51,494 nt of DNA from Collinsella aerofaciens (lineage in GTDB: Bacteria; Actinomycetota; Coriobacteriia; Coriobacteriales; Coriobacteriaceae). The stretch covers positions 1-51,494 of the forward strand of contig NZ_JADNDZ010000102.1 of NCBI RefSeq assembly GCF_015552075.1, read 5' to 3'. A program made the position numbers and the translations under genes. Below, one piece after another: positions 33,283 through 41,755 of this stretch. Position 1 is the first letter of the stretch. Each line of letters starts with the position of its first letter. The notes below the pieces were generated by a model. That model ran no database searches. It worked only from the letters and a program-made list of their open reading frames with translations, and was not told the DNA's origin.

Positions 33283-33349
33283 AGTTGCGGTGAAATAGTT
33301 CCTAAATAGAGGCTTCAAGCCCCCAAGCAGGAACTATTCCACCGCAACT
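33283..33349. repeat. 67-bp fold-back repeat after the fourth SIS gene
   Basis: 21-bp arms from AGTTGCGGTGAAATAGTTCC (33283-33303) and its complement (33329-33349) with one G-U position and a 25-nt loop. It lies between the convergent-side end of the SIS gene and EamA. No T-tract follows. Confidence 0.7.
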
Positions 33350-33384
33350 TATGAGGACATCGAGCTGTTAGGCCGCTCTATCCC

Positions 33385-34377
33385 CTAGTAGTCCAGCTTC
33401 CACATGTAGCGGCGCGTCATGTAGTCCTTGTGGGTGACGGCAGAGAGCGCGCGCATGTACACGTTGTTGAGGATCGGCGCAAAGATTAGGTGGTTGAAGT
33501 ACTCGCTCACGCTGTCCTTGATGTCGTTGAGGCCGAGCTCCTTGGCGTCAAGCTGATAGACGCGCTCGCCACCGTACTGGTTGACGAAGCGGATGCCGCG
33601 CTCGTCGTTGCAGCGGCTGCGGCCGACGCTGATGAGCTGGAACAGCGAGGTGCGCTTGTCCAGGATCTCGAAGGGGCCGTGGAAGAAGTCGCAGGTGTTG
33701 ATGGTGCAGGAGTCGATCTGCAGCATCTCCTGCACGTTGCAGATGCTAAAGACGTAGGCGGCACCAAAGAGCGGGCCCTGGGCCATGACGTTGATGCAGG
33801 GCTTGTCGGCGTTCTGCTCGGCCCACTTAGCAGCGAGCGGACGGGTGTACTCGACGGCCTTGCGATAGATGGGGTCGACCAAGTCGAACGCGGCCATAGC
33901 GGTCTCGTACTCGGCATAGCCCTCGGTCTGCTGCGTAAGCTCCATGGCGATCATGGTCACGACGGCAGAGTTGGTGCGACCCATGCAGGACTCGTCGACG
34001 GCCAGGCTGTCGTACTGAATCTTGTAGTCGCAGACCTCGGTGAGGCCGGACTCGTCAACATAGATGGCGATGGTGCTGGCGCCGTGGTCCTTGGCGACCT
34101 GGGCGGCGACGATGGTCTCCTTGGTGCCGCGCATGGACACGACGACGGCCAGGGTGTTCTCGTTGACGTAGGCCGGGGTGGCGTGCACGAACTCGTTGCT
34201 GGTGTAGCTGGAGCTCACGACCTGCGTGGCCTCGTGCTCCATAAAGTACTGGGCAGGATAGTTGCCGCCGTTGGATCCGCCGGCGCCAATCCACACGACG
34301 CGCTTGATGCCGCCCTTGTCTGCCTTGTCAGCCAAAACCTGGGAGACGACGTCCTTAACCTGTTCCTGAGTAGTCAT
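33385..34377 (-). CDS. SIS-domain fructosamine-6-phosphate deglycase (FrlB-like), fourth copy
   Basis: 330 residues. SIS motifs are VVWIGAGGSNGGNYPAQYF near residue 30 and VVSMRGTKETIVAA near residue 85. The region aligned with the FrlB active site reads TCDFFHGPFEILDKR near residue 230; its GEY/GEF is replaced by CDF. The C-terminus is DYMTRRYMWKLDY, close to the third copy. It is divergent from a GntR regulator with which it shares an intergenic region containing three GCATACAA(G/C)TTA sites. There is no dedicated PTS next to it. The Glu-to-Asp change at the motif could mean a different substrate. Confidence 0.85.
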   Translation of the reverse strand: MTTQEQVKDVVSQVLADKADKGGIKRVVWIGAGGSNGGNYPAQYFMEHEATQVVSSSYTSNEFVHATPAYVNENTLAVVVSMRGTKETIVAAQVAKDHGASTIAIYVDESGLTEVCDYKIQYDSLAVDESCMGRTNSAVVTMIAMELTQQTEGYAEYETAMAAFDLVDPIYRKAVEYTRPLAAKWAEQNADKPCINVMAQGPLFGAAYVFSICNVQEMLQIDSCTINTCDFFHGPFEILDKRTSLFQLISVGRSRCNDERGIRFVNQYGGERVYQLDAKELGLNDIKDSVSEYFNHLIFAPILNNVYMRALSAVTHKDYMTRRYMWKLDY

Positions 34378-34416
34378 CGTGCATCAGCCTTTCTTCTCGT
34401 TTGATGCTCATAACAG

Positions 34417-34567
34417 GCATACAAGTTACATACATGTTTTGGTTATGTCGACTAGTTGTATGCTATATTTATCTTAGAATTTTTGCTGATGCGGTTTTTG
34501 ATAATTGGCTACCAGCTGTTTTGTTGTCGTATTGAATACATGCTTGCTTAGATAAGCATACAAGTTA
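34417..34567. promoter_or_regulatory. Three GCATACAAGTTA operator-like sites
   Basis: GCATACAAGTTA at 34417-34428 and 34556-34567, and the inverted near-copy TAGTTGTATGC at 34453-34463, lie in the divergent gap between SIS gene and GntR gene. One flanks each transcription unit, as expected for a shared regulator. Confidence 0.65.
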
Positions 34568-34583
34568 GATATAGGCTGATCGC

Positions 34584-35306
34584 ATGAACGCTTCATCTAA
34601 AAAGAAACTGAGCCAATACGAGCGCTTGGCGGGTACGCTTCGCGACCGCATCGCCGCCGGCATCTACGCACGCGGAGACAAGCTGCCGTCCGAGATGGAG
34701 CTCATGGACGAATCGGGGCTGTCGCGCAGCACCGTACGCCATGCCCTTAAGGTGCTCGTTGATGAGGGTCTGGTTCGAACCGAGCGCGGGCGCGGCGCCT
34801 TTGTGGCCGACACGCCGGCGCTCCACGAGAACAACCTGGTGTTTTCGAGCTATACGGCGCAGGTCCAGGGTCAGGGCATGAAGCCCACCACGCGCACGGT
34901 GGACTCGGGCTTTACCAAGGCGGGCGGCAGTATAGCTAAGTTCTTTGATGCGGCCGTGGGCAGCAAGCTCGTCAAACTTGTCCGTCTGCGCTATCTGGAC
35001 GATGCGCCGCTGTGCCTGGAGACTACCTATCTACCACCGAGCTTTGAAGCACTCATCGATCGCGATATCAATGGTTCGCTCTACGCGACGCTGCGCCAGG
35101 AATTCCATCGCGCGCCGGCACAGGGGCACAAGACCTTTGAGGTGTGCTATGCCTCGCAAAACGAGGCGTTTTTGCTCAACGTTGAGCGCGGGCAGGCGCT
35201 GATCCTAATCACCGACTACGTCTACGACACCGACGGCCGCCCGCTCCATGTCTCCAAGCGCATCCAGCGCACCGACCGTGCCAAATACACCGAGCCCATC
35301 GGCTAA
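34584..35306 (+). CDS. GntR-family (HutC/UTRA) transcriptional regulator, fourth copy
   Basis: 240 residues. The winged helix is at ~10-80 (YERLAGTLRDRIAAGIYARGDKLPSEMELMDESGLSRSTVRHAL, RGRGAF). The UTRA domain includes TFEVCYASQNEAFLLNVERGQALILITDYVYDTDGRPLHVSKR. It is similar in its C-terminal half to the regulator at 11,479. It is divergent from the fourth SIS gene and probably binds the GCATACAAGTTA sites between them, controlling both. The Shine-Dalgarno is weak. Confidence 0.9.
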   Translation: MNASSKKKLSQYERLAGTLRDRIAAGIYARGDKLPSEMELMDESGLSRSTVRHALKVLVDEGLVRTERGRGAFVADTPALHENNLVFSSYTAQVQGQGMKPTTRTVDSGFTKAGGSIAKFFDAAVGSKLVKLVRLRYLDDAPLCLETTYLPPSFEALIDRDINGSLYATLRQEFHRAPAQGHKTFEVCYASQNEAFLLNVERGQALILITDYVYDTDGRPLHVSKRIQRTDRAKYTEPIG

Positions 35307-35312
35307 CCTGCC

Positions 35313-35353
35313 AAAACCACCACAAAGGGGACAGGCACCTTCGTGGTGGTTTT
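35313..35353 (+). terminator. Shared hairpin terminator between GntR and GNAT genes
   Basis: Perfect 11-bp stem AAAACCACCAC / GTGGTGGTTTT (35313-35323, 35343-35353) with loop AAAGGGGACAGGCACCTTC. It ends both convergent genes and overlaps the GNAT stop codon at 35352. It belongs to the GGTGCCTGTCCCC repeat family. Confidence 0.8.
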
Positions 35354-35933
35354 AGGCGAGGAGGTCGGGGAACCAGGTTGGCTTGGGCTGGTTGGGCGTG
35401 CGCTCGGCTAGGACCAGCTCCATCCAACACATGTCGTACCAGCGGCCGAACTTTTGGGCGCAGCGGTCGAAGGCACCCACCAGGCGATATCCCATATGGG
35501 CATGGAAATCCTGGCTGTTGTGCGTCAGATACTCGTCGTCCTTATCGTGCGGCACGGCGATGAGCGCGCACATGTTGGTGATGCCCATCGCAATCAGGCA
35601 TTGCTTGAGCGTATCGTGCAACTTGCGACCCAGCCCGCCATGGCGCACATCGCGTGCCAGGTAGATCGACGTCTCGACCGACCAGTCGTATGCCTCGCGG
35701 CTGTTGAGCGGACTCACATAGGCATAGCCTATCGGACGCCCGTCCAGCTCCATCACCAGGTACGGATAGCGCTTGAGCGTACGCTCGATGCGCCCGGCGA
35801 ACTCCTCAACGCTCGGCACCTCGTATTCGCAGGTAATCGCCGTCTGGCGCACATATGGCTCATAGATGGCAAGCAACGCCGGCGCGTCTTCGGGCGTCGC
35901 CAGGCGAATCGTCGGCTCGGACATCTCGGTCAT
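35352..35933 (-). CDS. GNAT-family N-acetyltransferase (phosphinothricin-acetyltransferase-like)
   Basis: 193 residues. The GNAT fold covers almost the whole protein: IRLATPEDAPALLAIYEPYV at the start, VMELDGRPIGYAYVSPLNSREAYDWSVETSIYLARDVRHGGLGRKLHD with the acetyl-CoA loop (R-x-x-G-L-G), and GYRLVGAFDRCAQKFGRWYDM near the end. This pattern is that of Pat/YwnH-type enzymes acting on amino-acid analogues. GAGAAGAG lies upstream of ATG 35933; ATG 35924 is an alternative. Its stop codon lies inside the terminator hairpin. Confidence 0.88.
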   Translation of the reverse strand: MTEMSEPTIRLATPEDAPALLAIYEPYVRQTAITCEYEVPSVEEFAGRIERTLKRYPYLVMELDGRPIGYAYVSPLNSREAYDWSVETSIYLARDVRHGGLGRKLHDTLKQCLIAMGITNMCALIAVPHDKDDEYLTHNSQDFHAHMGYRLVGAFDRCAQKFGRWYDMCWMELVLAERTPNQPKPTWFPDLLA

Positions 35934-35950
35934 ACAACTCTTCTCCCCCA

Positions 35951-35992
35951 AAAGCAAAGGCCGCCCTGCGCCAAACCCAGCGCAGGGCGGCC
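35951..35992 (-). terminator. Terminator of the threonine aldolase gene
   Basis: Perfect 12-bp stem GGCCGCCCTGCG / CGCAGGGCGGCC (35959-35970, 35981-35992), followed on the minus strand by TTTGCTTTT. Confidence 0.85.
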
Positions 35993-36010
35993 CCTCGTCA
36001 TTACATCAGG

Positions 36011-37036
36011 CTACAGGACAGCCGCCAGCGCGTCGATGTCCTCCTGCGTCGTGGCCCAGCTGGTGCAAAAGCGCACTACCGTATGAGTATCGTCGTACTT
36101 TTCCCAGTACTCGATCGCCGCATGCTCGCGAATGCGGGCCATATCCTCGTTGGGCAGAATCACGAACTGCTGGTTCGTGGGCGTCTCCAAGAAGAACTGG
36201 TAGCCGCGCTCGTGCAGCACACGACGAAGCGCCTGAGCGGTCTCAATCGCCTGGCGACCAATCTCAAAATACAGGCCATCGGTAAAAAGAGCCTCGAACT
36301 GCACACCCATCAGGCGGCCCTTGGCGAGCAGTGCGCCATGCTGCTTAATACGCGGAATGGGGTGCGCCGGGGCGTGCATGCCACAGAACACCACAGCCTC
36401 GCCGCAGAGCGCACCACACTTGGTGCCGCCGATGTAGAACACGTCACACAGCTGCGCCAGCTCGGGCAGGGTAATGTCGCACTCATCGGCCGCCAGCGCA
36501 TAGGCTAGGCGAGCACCGTCCACAAACAGCGGAATCTCATGCTTCTGGCACACCGCGTGAATCGCCGCGAGCTCGGCCTTGGAGTACAGCGTGCCGTACT
36601 CGGTCGATAGGCTCACGTACACGGCGCCCGGGAACACCGTGTGCTCGTAGCTCTCGTTTTCGTAGAACACCTGAATATAGTTCTCGAGGTCCTCGGCGTG
36701 CATCTTGCCCTCGTAGCCGGGGATGGTGAGCACCTTGTGGCCGCCAAACTCGATGGCGCCCGCCTCGTGGCAGGCAACGTGGCCGGTCTCGGCGGCAACG
36801 ACGCCCTCGTAGGGCGCAAGCAGCATGTCGATCACCGTCGCGTTGGCCTGCGTGCCGCCCACCAGAAAAAACACGTCGGCATCGGGGGCCTGACAGGCCT
36901 CGCGGATGAGCTGCTTGGCACGCTCGGTGTGTGCATCGGTACCGTAGCCGGGCTGCGGCTCCATATTGGTGTCGACGAGTGCCTGCAGCACTGCCGGGTG
37001 TGCGCCGTGGGAATAGTCGTTGTTAAACGCGAGCAT
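36011..37036 (-). CDS. Low-specificity threonine aldolase (beta-eliminating lyase family)
   Basis: 341 residues of PLP-dependent fold type I. The N-terminus FNNDYSHGAHPAVLQAL and YGTDAHTERAKQLI are typical. FLVGGTQANATVIDMLL forms the cofactor pocket. The Schiff-base lysine lies in VFYIGGTKCGALCGEAVV near residue 205. It cleaves threonine to glycine and acetaldehyde, or may act on other beta-hydroxy amino acids. AGAGAGGA lies upstream of ATG 37036. It is a single gene with its own terminator. Confidence 0.91.
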   Translation of the reverse strand: MLAFNNDYSHGAHPAVLQALVDTNMEPQPGYGTDAHTERAKQLIREACQAPDADVFFLVGGTQANATVIDMLLAPYEGVVAAETGHVACHEAGAIEFGGHKVLTIPGYEGKMHAEDLENYIQVFYENESYEHTVFPGAVYVSLSTEYGTLYSKAELAAIHAVCQKHEIPLFVDGARLAYALAADECDITLPELAQLCDVFYIGGTKCGALCGEAVVFCGMHAPAHPIPRIKQHGALLAKGRLMGVQFEALFTDGLYFEIGRQAIETAQALRRVLHERGYQFFLETPTNQQFVILPNEDMARIREHAAIEYWEKYDDTHTVVRFCTSWATTQEDIDALAAVL

Positions 37037-37081
37037 GGCAATCCTCTCTAGCCGGGCACGGGCCCGATGATTTAAACGCCG

Positions 37082-37945
37082 CTATTGTACGCCGCCCGGA
37101 TAGGCAATGCGCGCGGCAAGGCACTCAAGTGCCAGCACCAGGGCAAAGCCGCAGCTCACGTCAGTCAAAAAGTGCGCACCGATCACAATGCGGCCAAAGG
37201 CGACGAGCGCCGCAACCGCAGCCGCCGTCCAAAAGACCACGCGACGGCGCGACGGCTTTTCCTTAAAGGCCGCCGCGGGAAGCCCGGCGAGCATAAGGCC
37301 GATCGCCGCGTGCGCCGTATGTCCGCTCGCAAACGACTTGAAGCCGTCCTTGATCACGCCGGCCGCAATATAGCTCCACTTGTCGGGGTTGCCAATCACC
37401 CACCACGGCTGAAAATTGAGCCCCGGCGTGACCTCGATCACGCGCATGCGCGGGCGCGACCACAGCGGCTTGACAACCACGTTGAGGATGATGGCCTGAG
37501 CGACCCACACGGCAAGCACCATCAGCGCCCAGCGCGCGAGCTCGTCGGAGTCGGTGTCGCGCGTGAGGCGATAGGCGATGAGGTTGGCCGCGATGACCAA
37601 TGCAAACGTCAGAACCAGCTGAAACGCAATAAGCTTGCCGCCGACGCGCAGCGATCCGATAATCTCGTAGCCGACCAGGCCTACGTTGATCAGAACGCCC
37701 AGCGCGGCGAGCCACTTGCTCGCCTTGGAATCGGGACGTGCCGAGCGCACGAGCATAATGCCCGCGACGCTCGCCGTCAGCTCGAACGGCAGCTCGCCGG
37801 CCGCCTCGACAAAGCGGCCAAACAGGCTAGACGAGTTGAACAGCGCACTCGAGATCTGATAATCGAAGAAACTGCCCACGCCCAGACAAAGACACAGGAC
37901 AACCGCGATAATGGCGACATCTTTCTTATAGATGTATCCGAACAT
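37082..37945 (-). CDS. PAP2-family phosphatase, membrane protein
   Basis: 287 residues with about eight hydrophobic segments. The three PAP2/acid phosphatase motifs are KPLWSRPRMR (K-x6-R-P type), FASGHTAHA (PSGH variant with Ala), and RIVIGAHFLTDVSCG (R-x5-H-x3-D). The active site faces outward in such proteins, and likely substrates are undecaprenyl pyrophosphate or phosphatidic acid. GAAAGGAA lies upstream of ATG 37945. It lies between Mfd and threonine aldolase on the same strand. Confidence 0.9.
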   Translation of the reverse strand: MFGYIYKKDVAIIAVVLCLCLGVGSFFDYQISSALFNSSSLFGRFVEAAGELPFELTASVAGIMLVRSARPDSKASKWLAALGVLINVGLVGYEIIGSLRVGGKLIAFQLVLTFALVIAANLIAYRLTRDTDSDELARWALMVLAVWVAQAIILNVVVKPLWSRPRMRVIEVTPGLNFQPWWVIGNPDKWSYIAAGVIKDGFKSFASGHTAHAAIGLMLAGLPAAAFKEKPSRRRVVFWTAAAVAALVAFGRIVIGAHFLTDVSCGFALVLALECLAARIAYPGGVQ

Positions 37946-38001
37946 GCTTTCCTTTCGATGGAGCCAGAGTGCCCGAATGGGGTGTTTGCAGCGTCGACTC
38001 G

Positions 38002-41000
38002 CTAGTCATCATCACTAGCGCCCAGCTGTTGCAGCAGCATGAGCGCCGCGGCCACGGGGCCGGTGCCGTCGTTGGCATCGAGGCCGCGACCCAGGCCGCT
38101 GCCCGCACCGGCGCCCGCCTTGTAGGGCACCGACAGCTTGCGGCTCTTGGGGAAGTTCACCGCGCCATAGCGGGTCTTAAGCTCAAAGGCCACCTTCTTG
38201 GGCACGTCTACGCCCAAAAACGTGATGCGACCGCCACTGAGCGTGACGCTCTCGAGCCCCAGGCGCTCGCCGCGAATGCGGATGCGCGCGCGATTGAACA
38301 GGTTGAGTCCCGCCAACGGCAGCTCGCCATGCGCGGCCTCGGTCTCTTCCTGCACCTCGTCGATGCTCTCCAGGTCCTCGGCCGCTGCGAGCTTACGGTA
38401 CACGAGCACGCGCTGGTCCACCGCCGGCAGGTACTCCTCGGACAAGAAGTAGTCGGCCGGCAGGTTAATACCCACGCTCGCCGCCTCCACGCCGGCGTCG
38501 TCATCGCCGCGCGCCTCGGCCACGGCCTGGCCCAACATCTGCGTAAACAGGTCAAAGCCCACACTCGACAAGTTGCCGTGCTGCTCGGCGCCCATAAGCG
38601 AGCCGGCGCCGCGAATCTCCAGGTCGCGCATGGCGATGCGCATGCCGCTGCCCAGGTCCTGGAACTCGGAAAGTGCGGTCAGGCGCGCCGTGGCCTCCTC
38701 GGTGAGTGGCAACTCGCCCGGGAACATAAAGTACGCGTAGGCCTGCGTGGCAGAGCGGCCTACACGGCCCTTGAGCTGGTAGAGCTGCGCCAAGCCCAGA
38801 CGTTGCGAATCCTCGATGATGAGCGTGTTGGCGGTCGCGTTGTCGATGCCGCTCTCCACGATGGTCGTGGCGATGAGCACGTCGATCTTTTTGGTCGCGA
38901 ACTCGATCATCACGTCCTCGACCTCGCGCGGGCTCATCTTGCCGTGCGCCACGCCCACGCGCGCCTCGGGCGCGGCCTCGTGCACGCGCGCCACGGCGTC
39001 ATCGATGGTCTTGACGCGGTTGGACACGTAGTACACCTGACCGCCGCGGCCCACCTCCAAGCGAATCGCCGCGCTCACCACATCGGGGTCGTACTCCCCC
39101 ACGTGCACGATCACGGGACGACGCCCGGTCGGCGGCGTAGTGATCAGGCTCATGTCGCGAACGCCGCTCGTAGCCATCTGCATGGTTCGCGGAATCGGCG
39201 TTGCCGAAAGCGTGAGCACGTCAATCTGCTCGCGCAGGTTCTTGAGCTGTTCCTTGTGCTGCACGCCAAAGCGCTGCTCCTCGTCGATGATCACCAGGCC
39301 CAAGTTCTTGGGGTTCACATCGGCCGAAAGCAGACGATGCGTGCCGATGAGCACGTCGATCGTGCCCTCGGCAAACGCCTTGAGCGCGCGCTTTTGCTGC
39401 GCCGGTGTGCGGAAGCGGCTGAGCACCTCGACCTCAAGGCCAAACGGGGCAAAGCGCTCAAAGAATGTCTCGTAGTGCTGCTGGGCCAGAATGGTCGTGG
39501 GGCAGAGCACCATGACCTGACGACCGGAATCCACGCACTTAAATGCCGCGCGCAGGGCGACCTCGGTTTTGCCAAAGCCCACGTCGCCGCACAGCAGGCG
39601 GTCCATGGGCTTGGGAGCCTCCATGTCGGCCTTAATGTCGGCGATGGCCTCCAGCTGGTCGCGCGTCTCGTCGTAAGGGAAGCTCTCCTCCATCTCGATC
39701 TGCTCGGGCGTATCGGGCGGGCAGGCGATACCGGCAATCGAAGATCGGCGCGTATACAGGTCGACCAGGTCAAACGCCAGCTTTTTGGCGTTCTTGCGCG
39801 CCTTGTTGGTGGCGCGCGTCCAGTCGGCGGTGTTGAGCCTGGTCAGGCGCGGCTTGTCGCCGTCGGGACCAACATAGCGCGTAATGCGGTCGACCTGCTC
39901 CAGCGGCACGTAGAGCTTGTCGCCGTCGGCGTATTCCAGCAAAAAGTAGTCGCGCTCCTTGCCGCCCACTTCCTGGCGCGCGATCTCGCTAAAGAGCGCG
40001 ATGCCGTGGGTGGCGTGCACCACGTAGTCGCCCGGCTTAAAGGGGAAGGTAATCTGCGTAATGTCCACCCTGCGGCGGCCACGCGCGCGGTTGGCGTCCA
40101 TGCGGGCGTTGAGGTCGGCGATCGAGAACACGGCCAGGTTGGCGTCGGGCACCACCACGCCCTGCGGCAGGGCGGCGTCCACAAAGGTCACGCGTCCGCG
40201 CGAGATGGTGGGCACGGCGGCGCCGGCGGCGGCCTGGGCGGCGCCGGCCTCCAGAGAGCGGGCATTGAGCGCGTCGGCCTTGCGCTCACGGATCGAAGCA
40301 TGGGCCTCCTGGCGTGCGGCGCGATCGGCAGAATCCGCCGCCGCCACGCGCACGCGGTCGCCGATGAGACCCGCGTTTTCGGGCGCGGCGGTCAGCGACT
40401 CCTCAAAGGTAATGCCCTCGTCGCCAAAGGTGAGCTCCATCGACTCGCGCGCGCCACGGTCGGGAATGGCAAACACGCAGGCATAGCGCTTGCCCACGAC
40501 CTCCTGGATGCGCGTCATAAAGCGATTGTCCGAGCCCGCAATGGCCGGCTGCTCAATCTTGAGCTCGGCGGTCACCGCACCGCCGGCGCGGATGAGGCTC
40601 ACGTAGTTCAGGCGTTGCTGAGCACCAAAGTCGAGCTGCTGGGCGCGCACGTACAGGCCGTCCAGGCGGTCAACCCCCGCTTCGCCGGCACGGGTCTCGA
40701 TATCCTCGTAGGCGCGCAGGCAATCGTCGAACAGCGAGCGCGGCTCGGACAGCACCACGAGCGCCTTGCCGCTCACATGCGACAGCGGGCTCACAGTCTG
40801 GCCGTACATCACTGGCAAAAAGCGGTCGAGCTCGGGCGTGACGATGCGCGCATCCACCATCTCGAGCAGCGCCGCCAGCTTGCTGTCGTCCTGACTGGCG
40901 CGATAGAGCGCCACATGCATGTTGTGGACGGCCTCGTCGGTGAGCGCCAACTCGCGACAGGGGAAGATCTCGATGCTGTCCTCGTTGCCGATGGTTTGGC

Positions 41001-41634
41001 CCGTAGAGCTCACCATGCGGCGGATGCGATCGATCTCGTCGCCGAAGAACTCAATGCGCACGGGCGCCTTTTCCTGCGCGGGGAACACCTCGACGGTATC
41101 GCCGTGCACACGGAACAGACCGGGCGCGTCGGCAGCGCCGGCATTGGTGTAGCCCATGCCCACCAGACGCTGCGGCACCTCGTCAAAGGGAATCTCCTCG
41201 CCCACTGTAAAGGTCGTGGACTCCCAGTAGCGGCTCTCGACCGGCGGCACGCAGCGCAGCAGCGCGCGGGCCGAGGCGACCATGATGCAGTTGTCGCCGC
41301 GCACGATGCGCCCGAGCGCCTCGCAGCGCTGGGCCACCACGGCGTCGTCGGGCGCCTGTTCGCGCCAAGGGTAGTCCTTGCGCTCGGGAAAGCGGCACAC
41401 GTGCGCCAGGCCCACATAGGCAGCTAGGCTGCGCGCAGCGCGATCGGCAGCGTCCTCGCCGCTCACGATGTAGACCGTGGGGCGCGGACGGCGCGCAAAC
41501 TGGGCGGCTGCCATAAGTGTGCGGCCCGACTGCGACACGGCAAGCGTCACGTCCTCGCCGGCATCGAGCCCAGCCTCGACGGTCTGCAGCGCCTCGGCAG
41601 TGTAGAGCTGCGCGGCTATACGGTGAATGAGCAT
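38002..41634 (-). CDS. mfd: Transcription-repair coupling factor Mfd
   Basis: 1210 residues, of normal length. The N-terminal UvrB-homology module spans ~1-350, including VTLAVSQSGRT and the GEEIPFDEVPQRLV region. The RNA-polymerase-interacting CarD-like domain is near 500-600 (FKPGDYVVHATHGIALF). The translocase follows with Walker A GDVGFGKTEVALRAAFK, DEEQ box IIDEEQRFGV, and motif VI QLKGRVGRS. The C-terminal D7 domain follows. It displaces stalled RNA polymerase and recruits UvrA. GGAGG lies nine bases upstream of ATG 41634. The C-terminal ~25 residues are Gly/Ala-rich. Confidence 0.95.
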   Translation of the reverse strand: MLIHRIAAQLYTAEALQTVEAGLDAGEDVTLAVSQSGRTLMAAAQFARRPRPTVYIVSGEDAADRAARSLAAYVGLAHVCRFPERKDYPWREQAPDDAVVAQRCEALGRIVRGDNCIMVASARALLRCVPPVESRYWESTTFTVGEEIPFDEVPQRLVGMGYTNAGAADAPGLFRVHGDTVEVFPAQEKAPVRIEFFGDEIDRIRRMVSSTGQTIGNEDSIEIFPCRELALTDEAVHNMHVALYRASQDDSKLAALLEMVDARIVTPELDRFLPVMYGQTVSPLSHVSGKALVVLSEPRSLFDDCLRAYEDIETRAGEAGVDRLDGLYVRAQQLDFGAQQRLNYVSLIRAGGAVTAELKIEQPAIAGSDNRFMTRIQEVVGKRYACVFAIPDRGARESMELTFGDEGITFEESLTAAPENAGLIGDRVRVAAADSADRAARQEAHASIRERKADALNARSLEAGAAQAAAGAAVPTISRGRVTFVDAALPQGVVVPDANLAVFSIADLNARMDANRARGRRRVDITQITFPFKPGDYVVHATHGIALFSEIARQEVGGKERDYFLLEYADGDKLYVPLEQVDRITRYVGPDGDKPRLTRLNTADWTRATNKARKNAKKLAFDLVDLYTRRSSIAGIACPPDTPEQIEMEESFPYDETRDQLEAIADIKADMEAPKPMDRLLCGDVGFGKTEVALRAAFKCVDSGRQVMVLCPTTILAQQHYETFFERFAPFGLEVEVLSRFRTPAQQKRALKAFAEGTIDVLIGTHRLLSADVNPKNLGLVIIDEEQRFGVQHKEQLKNLREQIDVLTLSATPIPRTMQMATSGVRDMSLITTPPTGRRPVIVHVGEYDPDVVSAAIRLEVGRGGQVYYVSNRVKTIDDAVARVHEAAPEARVGVAHGKMSPREVEDVMIEFATKKIDVLIATTIVESGIDNATANTLIIEDSQRLGLAQLYQLKGRVGRSATQAYAYFMFPGELPLTEEATARLTALSEFQDLGSGMRIAMRDLEIRGAGSLMGAEQHGNLSSVGFDLFTQMLGQAVAEARGDDDAGVEAASVGINLPADYFLSEEYLPAVDQRVLVYRKLAAAEDLESIDEVQEETEAAHGELPLAGLNLFNRARIRIRGERLGLESVTLSGGRITFLGVDVPKKVAFELKTRYGAVNFPKSRKLSVPYKAGAGAGSGLGRGLDANDGTGPVAAALMLLQQLGASDDD

Positions 41635-41659
41635 GCTGTTCCTCCGGCATCGCAACGCC

Positions 41660-41687
41660 AAAAGCCCGCCGGGGCAAGCTCGGCGGG
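41660..41687 (-). terminator. Terminator between nth and mfd
   Basis: Stem CCCGCCG / CGGCGGG (41665-41671, 41681-41687), followed on the minus strand by CTTTTGG. It precedes the mfd start by about 30 bp and could also act as an attenuator of readthrough into mfd. Confidence 0.6.
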
Positions 41688-41755
41688 TCGTTCGTCAAAA
41701 TTCATTGATTGCCATGGTAGCGCATAGGGCGCGCACGCCGATGCACGCCGCGGCG

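Noticed and set aside
37969-41427. Very long plus-strand open frame (1152 codons) opposite mfd
   Set aside because: Antisense shadow of mfd caused by third-position GC bias; the translation is repetitive His/Ala/Arg/Leu without domains.
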